Below, one piece after another: positions 15,783 through 24,524 of a stretch of DNA of 64,000 bases (its first letter is position 1; every line of letters starts with the position of its first letter). The DNA lies in NCBI GenBank assembly GCA_913065125.1, contig CAJYAG010000001.1, positions 372,001-436,000 on the forward strand, read 5' to 3'. The notes under the pieces were generated by a model, which saw only the letters and a list, made by a program, of their open reading frames with translations, made no database searches and was not told the DNA's origin. This DNA comes from an uncultured Flavobacteriaceae bacterium. Lineage in GTDB: Bacteria; Bacteroidota; Bacteroidia; Flavobacteriales; Flavobacteriaceae. The translations under genes were made by a program, and so were the position numbers.

Positions 15783-16271
15783 ATGAATCGAGCTATAGGA
15801 TATTTTTTAATTGCAGTTTTCTCCATATTTTTTGGAAGTCAAGTTAGCGAAGGCTTCTTATTAGTTCCTTATTGGAAAAGTTTATCTGCACCAGCATTTT
15901 ATAAATACTATTCTCAATTTGGATTGACAATAGGAAGGTTTTACACAATACTTACTATTATTGCTGCTCTGATTCCTGTAAGCATCAGTATTTATGGTTT
16001 TTATAAAAAATCTAATGCACTAACATATTCACTGATATCCACCGTTTTTACTTTTTCATGTATTGCCTTATTTTATATATATTTTAAAGGGATCAATCAA
16101 CAGTTTTTTAATGCAAGTTTTAATCCTACTCAATTAAAATCTGAATTAGAAACTTGGGAATATGTACACTGGTTTAGAGTATTTTTAGAATTAATAGCAT
16201 TGATTTTCTTAATGTTGTCTTTAACTGTTCTGACAAAAAAAGAATTGAATACTAACATACAAACAATTTAA
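15783..16271 (+). CDS. four-helix membrane protein, DUF1772-like
   Basis: A 162-residue integral membrane protein with helices at about 5-25, 50-70, 78-98 and 128-150. The conserved-looking VSEGFLLVPYWKSLSAPAFY in the first loop and WEYVHWFRVFLELIALIF in the last helix resemble the DUF1772 (anthrone oxygenase-like) family. No enzymatic residue can be assigned. It is followed 12 bases later by the DUF2147 gene, so the two are probably one transcript, perhaps controlled by the upstream Crp/Fnr regulator. Confidence 0.65.
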   Translation: MNRAIGYFLIAVFSIFFGSQVSEGFLLVPYWKSLSAPAFYKYYSQFGLTIGRFYTILTIIAALIPVSISIYGFYKKSNALTYSLISTVFTFSCIALFYIYFKGINQQFFNASFNPTQLKSELETWEYVHWFRVFLELIALIFLMLSLTVLTKKELNTNIQTI

Positions 16272-16283
16272 AAATCAACTCAA

Positions 16284-16706
16284 ATGAAATATTTAAGCAT
16301 CCTTTTTATAATGGCATTAAGTCTTACTGTCAATGCGCAAACAATTGTTGGACAATGGGAAACCTTTGATGACAAAACCAAAGAAAAAAAAGCAGTTATT
16401 GAAGTTTACAAAACAAACGATCGTTATTTTGCTAAAATAGTTAAAAGTTATACCAGTGAAGAAAGTGCTGTTTGCGATATTTGTAAAGGATCAAAAAAAG
16501 GGCAACCAATACTTGGCTTGGTAATCATTGAAAACATCAAAAAAGATGGAGATGAATTTAATGGCGGAACGATTATGGATCCAGAAAATGGAAAAACGTA
16601 CAAGTGTTATTTAGAGTTAGTAGATAATAATATGTTAAAAGTAAGAGGTTACCTTGGATTTGCTGTTTTTGGAAGAACTCAATATTGGGTTCGAAAAAAA
16701 GAATAA
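16284..16706 (+). CDS. DUF2147 secreted protein
   Basis: A 140-residue protein with a signal peptide (cleavage after VNAQ at 19) and a full DUF2147 domain: IVGQWETFDDKTKEKKAVIE, the cysteine pair VCDICKG, GTIMDPENGKTYKC, LELVDNNMLKVRGYLGFA, and GRTQYWVR at the end. DUF2147 proteins are periplasmic lipocalin-like barrels of unknown function. The cysteines in C-D-I-C could bind a metal or form a disulphide. It is the second gene of a two-gene unit with the DUF1772-like membrane protein. Confidence 0.9.
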   Translation: MKYLSILFIMALSLTVNAQTIVGQWETFDDKTKEKKAVIEVYKTNDRYFAKIVKSYTSEESAVCDICKGSKKGQPILGLVIIENIKKDGDEFNGGTIMDPENGKTYKCYLELVDNNMLKVRGYLGFAVFGRTQYWVRKKE

Positions 16707-16718
16707 CGTTATAGAATA

Positions 16719-16740
16719 ACGTTCGCGAAACGTATTTTTT
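16719..16740 (+). terminator. weak terminator after DUF2147 gene
   Basis: ACGTT and AACGT pair over CGCGA and are followed by ATTTTTT. Two GAATAACGTT repeats overlap it. The stem is short, so termination may be partial. Confidence 0.45.
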
Positions 16741-16782
16741 CTACAAGATTTTTACTACTTTTCAGTTTCAAAATTTAACCAA

Positions 16783-19146
16783 ATGAAAGTATGTATTGCA
16801 GAGAAACCAAGTGTAGCAAGAGAAATTGCTAACATCCTAGGTGCCAATACAAAACGTGACGGATATTTTGAAGGAAACGGTTATGCAGTAACGTATACCT
16901 TTGGACATTTATGCACACTTTTAGAACCAAAAGATTACAAACCACATTGGAAAAGTTGGGATTTGAACAATTTACCGATGTTGCCAGAAAAGTTTGAAAC
17001 TAAAGTAACGAGCAATGACGGAATCCAAAAACAATTCAATATTGTAAAATCGTTGTTTGACAAAGCAAGTGTCATCATCAATTGTGGTGATGCCGGTCAA
17101 GAAGGAGAATTGATTCAGCGTTGGGTCATCAATCAATGTAATTACAAAGGAAAAGTACAACGGCTTTGGATTTCTTCCTTGACTGAAGAAGCAATCAAAG
17201 AAGGATTTAACAATCTTCATCCAGCAGAAAAATATGACAATTTGTATTATGCTGGCTTTTCAAGAGCCATCGGAGATTGGTTATTAGGCTTAAACGCAAC
17301 GCGTTTATACACCGTAAAATTTGGCGGTTACAAACAAGTATTGTCTGTTGGAAGAGTGCAAACGCCAACGTTGGCAATGTTGGTCAATCGTTTTAAAGAA
17401 ATTGAAAACTTTAAGCCACAACCGTATTGGGAATTACAAACTACGTACAGAAATGCCCTTTTTAATTATGAAGATGGACGTTTTTTAAAACAAGAAGACG
17501 GACAAGTATTAGCAAATAAAGTAAAAGAATCTGATTTCGAAATTGTTTCTGTAACCAAGAAAAAAGGAAAAGAATACGCTCCGAAATTATTTGATTTAAC
17601 AGGATTGCAAGTCTATTGTAATAATAAATTTGGGTTTTCTGCGGATGAAACGCTGAAAATGGTTCAGAAGTTATACGAAATGAAAGTAGTTACGTATCCA
17701 AGAGTAGATACTACTTTTTTACCAAATGATGTATATCCAAAAGTTGCAGGAATATTAGCTAAACTAACCCATTACAATCAGCTTACACAACCACTTTTAG
17801 GAAAGAAAATAAAGAAATCGAAACGGGTTTTTGATGACAGAAAAGTAACCGATCACCATGCGATTATTCCGACCGGAATACAAACCAACTTGCAGTACAA
17901 TCAGCAACAAGTATATGATATCATCACCAGAAGATTTATTGGAGCTTTTTATCCAGATTCTGATGTTTCTAATACTTCGGTAATCGGAAAAGCTGCGGAT
18001 GTTCCTTTTAAAACTACAGGAAAAGAAATTATTTCTAAAGGATGGCGTTTTGTTTTCGAAACTAGATCTCTCGACTCCGCTCGAGATGACAAAACAGATA
18101 GTAAAAATAGTATTGTGCTTCCTTCTTTTGTAAAAGGAGAAAAGGGCGCTCACGAACCATCATTTTTAGAAAAAGAAACTAAACCACCAAGAAACTTTAC
18201 AGAAGCTTCTCTCCTACGCGCAATGGAAACTGCAGGTAAACAAGTTGATGACGATGAAATGCGTGAGCTGATGAAAGAAAACGGAATCGGAAGACCATCA
18301 ACAAGAGCAAGTATTATAGAAACATTATTTCGAAGAAAATATATTGAACGTAAAAAGAAATTGGTATTGCCAACACAAACGGGAATTCAACTCATTGATT
18401 TAATAGATAATGAATTGTTGAAATCTGCCGAGTTAACTGGACGTTGGGAAAAACGATTGAAAGAAATTGAACGCGGAGAATTCAACGCTGGAACTTTCAT
18501 CAACAACATGAAAAAAATGGTGGATGAATTGGTTTATGAAGTACGGTCTAATACTTCTAAAATTAGAATCTCTCATGAATCTTCTGTCATTTCGAGCGCA
18601 GTCGAGAAATCTCCTAAAAAGAAACCAAAAAACAAGAAAGAAGTCACAGGTAAAACCTGCCCGAAATGTAAAAAAGGAACACTCTTAAAAGGCTCAACCG
18701 CTTTTGGTTGTTCAGAATACAACAAAACATGTGATTTCTTAATGCCGTTTGAATTCTTAGGGAAAAAGATTTCAGAAAATCAACTCATTCGTTTATTAGA
18801 TAAGAACTCGACTACCAACCTAAAAGGATTTACAACAGATTCAGGAAAAGTTGAAGGCTTGATACGTTTTGATGAGAATTTCAACTTCAAACTAGAAGCT
18901 AAAAAAAGCACCGTTAACAGCAATGTGTCATCTCGAGCGGAGTCGAGAGATCTTTCTTCTCAAACAGAAACCATTTCTTGCCCTAAATGTAACAAAGGAA
19001 CCGTTTTAAAAGGCAAAACGGCCTACGGTTGTTCTGAATACAAAACCGGTTGCGATTTTGTGTTTACGTTTGAAAACATCAAAAAAATTGCCAATGGAAA
19101 ACCACTGACGAAAGAGTTGGTGTTGGATATTTTAAAAAATAATTAA
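16783..19146 (+). CDS. topB: DNA topoisomerase III carrying three in-frame palindromic repeats
   Basis: A 787-residue type IA topoisomerase. Toprim starts MKVCIAEKPSVAREIANILG, with the acidic site as DAGQEGE. The active-site tyrosine is Y305 in TYPRVDT, and SVGRVQTPTLAM and GIGRPSTRASIIETL are typical. The C-terminus has two four-cysteine zinc modules (CPKCKKGTLLKG and CPKCNKGTVLKG, each followed by GCSEY). It changes DNA topology by single-strand passage. Three copies of the dispersed repeat are translated: RSLDSARDD from residue 428, VISSAVEKS from 602, and VSSRAESRDL from 715. All fall in linkers between conserved blocks and none introduces a stop. The enzyme is probably active, since all core motifs remain. 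Confidence 0.93.
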   Translation: MKVCIAEKPSVAREIANILGANTKRDGYFEGNGYAVTYTFGHLCTLLEPKDYKPHWKSWDLNNLPMLPEKFETKVTSNDGIQKQFNIVKSLFDKASVIINCGDAGQEGELIQRWVINQCNYKGKVQRLWISSLTEEAIKEGFNNLHPAEKYDNLYYAGFSRAIGDWLLGLNATRLYTVKFGGYKQVLSVGRVQTPTLAMLVNRFKEIENFKPQPYWELQTTYRNALFNYEDGRFLKQEDGQVLANKVKESDFEIVSVTKKKGKEYAPKLFDLTGLQVYCNNKFGFSADETLKMVQKLYEMKVVTYPRVDTTFLPNDVYPKVAGILAKLTHYNQLTQPLLGKKIKKSKRVFDDRKVTDHHAIIPTGIQTNLQYNQQQVYDIITRRFIGAFYPDSDVSNTSVIGKAADVPFKTTGKEIISKGWRFVFETRSLDSARDDKTDSKNSIVLPSFVKGEKGAHEPSFLEKETKPPRNFTEASLLRAMETAGKQVDDDEMRELMKENGIGRPSTRASIIETLFRRKYIERKKKLVLPTQTGIQLIDLIDNELLKSAELTGRWEKRLKEIERGEFNAGTFINNMKKMVDELVYEVRSNTSKIRISHESSVISSAVEKSPKKKPKNKKEVTGKTCPKCKKGTLLKGSTAFGCSEYNKTCDFLMPFEFLGKKISENQLIRLLDKNSTTNLKGFTTDSGKVEGLIRFDENFNFKLEAKKSTVNSNVSSRAESRDLSSQTETISCPKCNKGTVLKGKTAYGCSEYKTGCDFVFTFENIKKIANGKPLTKELVLDILKNN
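18064..18091. repeat. palindromic repeat copy B inside topB
   Basis: A 28-base copy read in frame as RSLDSARDD. It is the exact reverse complement of copy D at 18926-18953. It lies in the variable linker before LPSFVKGEKGAHEP. Confidence 0.9.
18586..18612. repeat. palindromic repeat copy C inside topB
   Basis: GTCATTTCGAGCG-CAGTC-GAGAAATCTC, read as VISSAVEKS. It has A-T changes in both arms relative to B and D that keep the stem paired (ATTTCGA with TCGAGAAAT region). It sits just before the first zinc module. Confidence 0.85.
18926..18953. repeat. palindromic repeat copy D inside topB
   Basis: 28 bases identical to the reverse complement of copy B, read as SSRAESRD. It sits in the linker between the two zinc modules. 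Confidence 0.9.
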
Positions 19147-19158
19147 TAACTTTATAAA

Positions 19159-19560
19159 ATGAAAAAGATTAATTTATTATTTCTCTTCTCAATTTTAATT
19201 ATAAGTTGTTCTAAAGAAAGTATCGAGGAAGAAATTAAAATCAACTCCCCAATTCTTGGGAAATGGGAACAAACTGGTTCTGGAGGTCCTCCTAATTGGA
19301 ATCCTATTCTTAGCGAAACAATTATTGAGTTTTATGCAGATGGAACGTTTGACAGAATTCTTAGCACTGGTACTTTTAAAGGATATTATAATGTTATTAC
19401 AGATGCAAACTCAAATAATATTCTTTTAATTTACTCTTCTGCTAAACGTATTGATTTTTATAAAGAATTCATTTATTTAGAAAACAATAATTCATTAATA
19501 TTACAACCTGACCACAATTGTTATATTCCTTGTAGTAGAATTTATAAAAGAATTCAATAA
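19159..19560 (+). CDS. lipocalin-like lipoprotein of unknown function
   Basis: A 133-residue lipoprotein (MKKINLLFLFSILIISC, lipobox LIISC). The body begins SPILGKWEQTGSGGPPNWNP and continues TIIEFYADGTFDRILSTGTF, a pattern seen in lipocalin-like DUF proteins of Bacteroidota. Two late cysteines (HNCYIPCSRIY) may pair. It starts 12 bases after topB but is unlikely to share its function. A strong terminator follows directly. Confidence 0.7.
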   Translation: MKKINLLFLFSILIISCSKESIEEEIKINSPILGKWEQTGSGGPPNWNPILSETIIEFYADGTFDRILSTGTFKGYYNVITDANSNNILLIYSSAKRIDFYKEFIYLENNNSLILQPDHNCYIPCSRIYKRIQ

Positions 19561-19592
19561 AAAAAACCTCACTAAATTTAGTGAGGTTTTTT
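19561..19592. terminator. bidirectional terminator
   Basis: A perfect 32-base palindrome (arms 19561-19576 and 19577-19592) with A and T runs at the ends. It serves the lipoprotein gene (plus) and the VF530 gene (minus). Confidence 0.85.
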
Positions 19593-19598
19593 TATATT

Positions 19599-19817
19599 TT
19601 ATCTAATAGTGTCTAAATACAATTTCTCAACTTTGTCTCTAGCCCAAGGTGTTCTTCTTAAAAACTTTAAACTCGATTTCATTGTTGGATTATTTCGAAA
19701 ACAATTTACATTGATTAGTTCTCCCATTTCTTCCCAACCATATTCGTTGTGTAAATGTTCTAAAATATCAGCAAGTTTAATTCCGTGTAACGGATTATTA
19801 GGTTGAGTTTCACTCAT
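19599..19817 (-). CDS. VF530 family DNA-binding protein (DUF2132)
   Basis: A 72-residue protein matching VF530/DUF2132 along its whole length: NNPLHGIKLADILEHLHNEY, GWEEMGELINVNCF, then PTMKSSLKFLRRTPWARDKV and EKLYLD. The family has a small helical fold reported as DNA-binding. The cellular role is unclear. It starts just 1 base past the stop of the aminopeptidase P gene on the same strand, so the two are one transcript. Confidence 0.9.
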   Translation of the reverse strand: MSETQPNNPLHGIKLADILEHLHNEYGWEEMGELINVNCFRNNPTMKSSLKFLRRTPWARDKVEKLYLDTIR

Positions 19818-19818
19818 A

Positions 19819-21285
19819 TTATTCTTTATCTAAATCTGGTAATGTATAGGTTGCGAAAATACTTTTTTGTTTCATCATTTTTTCAATTTCATCAGATTTT
19901 CTTGGAGCATCAGCAGATAAATTAACGGGACCATTTTTAGTTACTAAAATGTCATCTTCTATTCGAACTCCAATTCCCCACCATTTTGGATCACAATCGC
20001 TTCCTTCTGGAATGTAAATTCCTGGTTCCATTGTTAACACCATATTTTCTGCAAAAGTGGTGTAATTTCCTGGATCATGTACATCTAAACCAATATGATG
20101 CGATGTTCCGTGAGGAAAATATAAATGTCTTGCATCAACCGATTTTATGATTCCTAATTTGTACAAACCTTCATTAATAATTTTACGAGCCGTTTGTCCT
20201 GGTGTACTAATCTTACCTCCTATTACATATTGAGCAATACCAGCTTCTTGAGCTTCATATACCAAATCGTAAATCAACTTTTGTTCTTTAGAGAATTTTC
20301 CGTTTGCAGGAATTGTACGCGTAACATCTGCTGTATAGCCACGATATTCTGCTCCTAAATCCATTAAAACCAAATCGTTATTCAGATTCATTTTATTGTT
20401 TTCTCCATAATGTAAAATACAACCATTATTTCCTGCTCCAACTATTGACGGATATCCTTCATATTCTGCTCCATATTTTTTATATACAAATTCATGAATA
20501 CCTTGTACTTCTGTTTCAGACATTTTTGGATGCATTGCTTTCATAATTTCAACTTGTCCCATTGCAGAAATACGCACTGCTTTTTTAAGCAATACCAATT
20601 CTTCTTTGGTTTTAACTTCTCGTAAAGTTGCCATTATGCCACCCAATGCTTTAACATCTATATTGGTTGCTAATTTTATGTTTTTGTCTGTAGCCGGAAT
20701 TTTACTTGTAGACGTTTGATAAGAGATTTTCGTTTTAAACGTCTCAATTAAATCATATAAATCTGCTTTGTTTCTTTTATCATCTCTAACATCATTTTTA
20801 AAGTCTTCGAAAATGATTTTATCAAATTTTGAGAAATCAACTGAAATATTGGCAAAATCTTCTCCATTAAAAACATCTTTAAAACCAAGTGTTTTCTGAA
20901 CTCCTTCAATACCTAATCGATAGCCGTTCCACATTTCTGCTCTTGCATCTCTTCGTTGGATGTAAAACAGTTCGTTATAAGAACCTTTTTCTGATTGTTG
21001 TTCATCAGAAAAAATTAACAATACAGAGTTTTGTTCTCTATACCCTGTTAAATAATAGAAATTTGGATCTTGATGATACACATAATCTACATCGTTTGCT
21101 CTATTTCTAGTTGGATTTGCAAAGAAAACTGCAACAGAGTTTTTTGGCATTTTAGCACGTAAAGCTTCTCTTCTTTCTTTGTGAAATGTACTTGATAAGA
21201 AATCTTTTGGCAAATCTTTTCCTTGAGAAAAACTAAATGTGGTAGTAAATAGCAAAAGTGCTATTAGAGTTTTTTTGGTATGCAT
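19819..21285 (-). CDS. Xaa-Pro aminopeptidase (aminopeptidase P, M24B), exported
   Basis: A 488-residue enzyme with a signal peptide (MHTKKTLIALLLFTTTFSFS before Q). The N-terminal creatinase-like domain holds VAVFFANPTRNRANDVDYVY. The catalytic pita-bread domain has the five metal ligands: D in LVLMDLGAEYRGYTADVTRT (two aspartates), H in HGTSHHIGLDVHDPG, E in TMEPGIYIPEG, and E in GVRIEDDILV. It removes an N-terminal residue next to proline, probably in the periplasm. A TACATTTG -7 box lies 28 bases upstream. It is co-transcribed with VF530. Confidence 0.93.
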   Translation of the reverse strand: MHTKKTLIALLLFTTTFSFSQGKDLPKDFLSSTFHKERREALRAKMPKNSVAVFFANPTRNRANDVDYVYHQDPNFYYLTGYREQNSVLLIFSDEQQSEKGSYNELFYIQRRDARAEMWNGYRLGIEGVQKTLGFKDVFNGEDFANISVDFSKFDKIIFEDFKNDVRDDKRNKADLYDLIETFKTKISYQTSTSKIPATDKNIKLATNIDVKALGGIMATLREVKTKEELVLLKKAVRISAMGQVEIMKAMHPKMSETEVQGIHEFVYKKYGAEYEGYPSIVGAGNNGCILHYGENNKMNLNNDLVLMDLGAEYRGYTADVTRTIPANGKFSKEQKLIYDLVYEAQEAGIAQYVIGGKISTPGQTARKIINEGLYKLGIIKSVDARHLYFPHGTSHHIGLDVHDPGNYTTFAENMVLTMEPGIYIPEGSDCDPKWWGIGVRIEDDILVTKNGPVNLSADAPRKSDEIEKMMKQKSIFATYTLPDLDKE

Positions 21286-21313
21286 TTTAAATAATTTATT
21301 AAAGTTGATCTCT

Positions 21314-21321
21314 CAAATGTA
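21314..21321 (-). promoter_or_regulatory. -7 box of the aminopeptidase P gene
   Basis: TACATTTG on the minus strand matches TAnnTTTG, 28 bases before the ATG. Confidence 0.4.
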
Positions 21322-21476
21322 CTGTTATTTCATAATATGAATAAAAATAAAGAGGTAATATTAACAAAATATTAGTGAATTATATAAAAACTATTCGCTG
21401 TTATATAGAACTATAATTCTACATTTTTAATACATTAGCAAAAAAATTAACAAACAACAAAATAGACACAATTAGA

Positions 21477-22559
21477 ATGAAAAACACAGCGCTAACTCAC
21501 ATCCACGAAGCTTTAAACGCTAAAATCGTTCCTTTTGCTGGTTATAATATGCCAGTTTCTTATGAAGGAATTAACATAGAACACGAAACGGTTAGAAAAG
21601 CTGTAGGCGTTTTTGATGTAAGTCATATGGGAGAATTCTTTTTAAAAGGAGAAAATGCCCTGGCTTTAATTCAGAAAATTGCTACAAATGATGCTTCTAA
21701 ATTAACACCTGGTAAAGCACAATATAGCTGTATGCCAAATAATGATGGCGGTATTGTAGATGATTTAATCATTTACATGATTGCAGATAATGAATATATG
21801 TTGGTGGTTAATGCCTCTAATATTGAAAAAGATTGGAACTGGATTGCTGCTCATAACGACTTAAATGTTACCATGACAAACAAGTCTGATGACTGGTCTT
21901 TATTAGCCATTCAAGGTCCTAAAGCTGTTGAAGCAATGCAATCTCTAACTTCTGTAGATTTATCAACCATACAGTTTTACACGTTTCAAATTGCAGATTT
22001 TGCAGGATTAGACAACGTAATTATTTCTGCTACTGGTTATACGGGTTCTGGCGGATTTGAAGTATATGTTAAAAATGAAGATGCAGAAGAATTATGGAAC
22101 AAGGTTTTTAAAGCTGGTGCTGATTTCGGAATCAAACCTATTGGATTAGCTGCTAGAGATACCTTACGTTTAGAAATGGGATATTGTTTGTATGGAAATG
22201 ACATCAACGATACCACTTCACCTATAGAAGCTGGTTTGGGTTGGATTACAAAATTCACGAAAGACTTTGTAAACTCTGAAGCTTTAAAAGCGCAAAAAGA
22301 AAATGGTGTAACTCGTAAATTAGTTGCTTTTGAATTATTAGAGCGCGGAATTCCAAGACAAGATTACGAGATTGTTGATGCAGACGGAAATGCAATTGGC
22401 CTTGTAACTTCGGGTACCATGAGTCCGTCTTTAGGAAAAGGAATCGGTTTAGGATATGTAACTAAAGAAAACTCAAAACTAGACACAGACATTTTTATTC
22501 AAGTGCGTAAAAAAGCTATTCCTGCTAAAGTAGTAAAATTGCCTTTTTACAAAGGATAA
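21477..22559 (+). CDS. gcvT: glycine cleavage system aminomethyltransferase (T protein)
   Basis: A 360-residue T protein of full length. It transfers the methylene group from the aminomethyl-lipoyl H protein to tetrahydrofolate, releasing ammonia. Typical blocks: [84 protein letters not shown], and [18 protein letters not shown]. It forms a single-gene unit with its own terminator. The folate product links it to GlyA, which lies about 3.4 kb downstream. Confidence 0.96.
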   Translation: MKNTALTHIHEALNAKIVPFAGYNMPVSYEGINIEHETVRKAVGVFDVSHMGEFFLKGENALALIQKIATNDASKLTPGKAQYSCMPNNDGGIVDDLIIYMIADNEYMLVVNASNIEKDWNWIAAHNDLNVTMTNKSDDWSLLAIQGPKAVEAMQSLTSVDLSTIQFYTFQIADFAGLDNVIISATGYTGSGGFEVYVKNEDAEELWNKVFKAGADFGIKPIGLAARDTLRLEMGYCLYGNDINDTTSPIEAGLGWITKFTKDFVNSEALKAQKENGVTRKLVAFELLERGIPRQDYEIVDADGNAIGLVTSGTMSPSLGKGIGLGYVTKENSKLDTDIFIQVRKKAIPAKVVKLPFYKG

Positions 22560-22576
22560 TTAAATATAGATTCACT

Positions 22577-22608
22577 AAAAAAAACCTGCTAATAAGCAGG
22601 TTTTTTTT
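22577..22608. terminator. bidirectional terminator
   Basis: Arms 22577-22590 and 22595-22608 (AAAAAAAACCTGCT and complement) with a 4-base loop. It lies between convergent gcvT and the acyltransferase gene. Confidence 0.85.
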
Positions 22609-22610
22609 AT

Positions 22611-23144
22611 TTAATATTGTTTCGGTTTCTTTGCCATATCTGGACTAAAGAAAGATTGAAAATAGGCGAAATCTTTTTCTATATCCTCTGTAATATAATA
22701 CGGTTCAGAGATCTTTACTTGCTTGTTTTTATAATCTAATGTTGCCATAACAACAGGAACTTTTGCGCCTTTGGCTATATAATAAAAACCAGTTTTCCAC
22801 TTTGCTATTTTTTGCCTTGTTCCTTCTGGCGATAACGCCAATCTAAATTCTTCTTTAGACAGAAACACTTGCACAATGGCATCCACCAAATTATTGCTTT
22901 TAGACCTGTCTACTGGTGCGCCTCCTAAACTTCTAAAAATAAAGCCAAATGGGCCTTTAAACAAAGAGTCTTTACCTATAAAATTGATTTTGACTCCTGT
23001 TGTATTTCTTGCTAAAATTCCGATCGGAAAATCTTGCCAACTTGTATGTGGCGCAGCAATAACTACATATTTTTTAAGTTCTTTCGGAAAGTTGTTGATT
23101 AATTTCCAACCTAAAATAGTACTAAATATAAATTTTGAAATCAT
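22611..23144 (-). CDS. PlsC-like 1-acylglycerol-3-phosphate acyltransferase
   Basis: A 177-residue acyltransferase. The catalytic H-x4-D motif appears as HTSWQD near residue 33. The second block is GGAPVDRSKSNN and the third is SPEGTRQKIAKWKTGFYYIA. These fit the glycerolipid acyltransferase (PlsC) superfamily. The short length and the HTSWQD variant match the small Bacteroidota branch, whose acceptor is uncertain. It probably acts at the inner membrane. The gene stands alone, convergent with gcvT. Confidence 0.85.
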   Translation of the reverse strand: MISKFIFSTILGWKLINNFPKELKKYVVIAAPHTSWQDFPIGILARNTTGVKINFIGKDSLFKGPFGFIFRSLGGAPVDRSKSNNLVDAIVQVFLSKEEFRLALSPEGTRQKIAKWKTGFYYIAKGAKVPVVMATLDYKNKQVKISEPYYITEDIEKDFAYFQSFFSPDMAKKPKQY

Positions 23145-23240
23145 AGAGAGTCAATAAGTTTACAAATAAAACACATATTATTATGTACACAAATATAAAA
23201 CTCTTAATTTTAGTATCTTTAAAAGATTCTATCAAAAGTT

Positions 23241-24524
23241 ATGGAAATTACCTTACAAATACTGATGCTCATTGGTTTAGCTGCAACCCTATTTTATCTT
23301 TATAAAACAACCAATAGCAATGCTGCTAGAAAACCTGATGATGAAGCCTTAAAAATGCAACAGCAATTAAATAATCAACTGCGAGAAGAGTTGCAAAAAC
23401 TGAGAGATGAAAAAGAATACTTAACCATAGAAAACACCAAGAATAAAACTGATAATGCCAATCTCAAAGAAAAATTAGAACTCAACAAACAAGAAGTAGA
23501 AAAACTACAAGAAAGATTTACCAAAGAGTTTGAAAACTTGGCAAACAAAATCTTAACAGATAACTCAAAAACCTTTAAAGAACAAAATAAAGAAAGTATT
23601 GAGGGCATACTAAATCCGTTAAAAGAAAAAATAGATGGGTTTGAAAAGAAAGTAGCCGAATCCCAAAAAGAAAGTATCGGAATGCATTCTGCACTAAAAG
23701 AGCAATTGCGTGGATTGAAAGATTTAAATCTACAAATGAGCAAAGAAGCCATCAACCTAACAAAAGCGTTGAAAGGCGATTCTAAAGTACAAGGTGATTG
23801 GGGAGAAACACAGTTAGAAATGTTGCTAGAGAAAGCAAATCTTACCAAAGGAATTCATTTTGAAACACAAGGCGGATACAGAGATGATGAAGGGAAACTA
23901 AAAAAGCCCGATTTTATCATCAACTTACCAGATGATAGGCATTTAATTATCGATTCTAAAGTATCGTTAACGGCGTATGAAGCCTACACAAGTGCTGAAG
24001 AAGATACTGATAAAGATAACAGTTTAAAGAAACATTTAGAAAGTCTTAGAAAACACATTAAAGATTTAAGTAGTAAAAAATACGACAGCTTGTACGAGAT
24101 CAACACACCAGATTATGTATTGATGTTTGTGCCCATTGAACCTGCTTTAATGATAGCTTTAAACAACAGCAACGACTTGTATTTAGAGGCTTTAGATAAA
24201 AATGTGGTATTGGTTTCTACCTCAACCTTATTGGCAACCTTAAGTACTGTTTCATCGATGTGGCGACAAGAGAATCAAAAGAAAAATGTATTGGCAATTG
24301 CAGAGCAAGCAGGTAAATTATACGACCAGTTTGTAAATCTTACGGATGATTTAATCAAAGTAGGAAATCAATTAAAAACAGTACAAGGAAGTTATGATAC
24401 TTCTATGAAAAAACTCACCGGAAAAGGAAACTTAATCACAAAAGTAGAGCGCATAAAAGTACTAGGTGCAAAAACAAGTAAAAATCTAAACAAAAACTTA
24501 TTAGATAGAGCTACGGAAGAGTAA
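23241..24524 (+). CDS. rmuC: DNA recombination protein RmuC
   Basis: A 427-residue RmuC. It has an N-terminal transmembrane helix (ITLQILMLIGLAATLFYLY), a long coiled coil at about 35-160 rich in Glu, Lys and Gln, then the nuclease-like core: KVQGDWGETQLEMLLEKANL, DFIINLPDDRHLIIDSKVSL, and DYVLMFVPIEPALMIAL. RmuC limits inversion events at short inverted repeats and has been linked to phage defence in some species. That is notable given the palindromic repeats in this window. It ends on the base before the convergent antiporter gene begins. Confidence 0.93.
   Translation: MEITLQILMLIGLAATLFYLYKTTNSNAARKPDDEALKMQQQLNNQLREELQKLRDEKEYLTIENTKNKTDNANLKEKLELNKQEVEKLQERFTKEFENLANKILTDNSKTFKEQNKESIEGILNPLKEKIDGFEKKVAESQKESIGMHSALKEQLRGLKDLNLQMSKEAINLTKALKGDSKVQGDWGETQLEMLLEKANLTKGIHFETQGGYRDDEGKLKKPDFIINLPDDRHLIIDSKVSLTAYEAYTSAEEDTDKDNSLKKHLESLRKHIKDLSSKKYDSLYEINTPDYVLMFVPIEPALMIALNNSNDLYLEALDKNVVLVSTSTLLATLSTVSSMWRQENQKKNVLAIAEQAGKLYDQFVNLTDDLIKVGNQLKTVQGSYDTSMKKLTGKGNLITKVERIKVLGAKTSKNLNKNLLDRATEE

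Noticed and set aside
17797..18153. Minus-strand frame inside topB containing SSGVERSSF
   Set aside because: Antisense of topB. The peptide is just the reverse reading of repeat copy B.
23375..23848. 157-residue minus-strand frame
   Set aside because: Antisense of rmuC, Ser- and Phe-rich composition from complementing Glu/Lys-rich coiled-coil codons.
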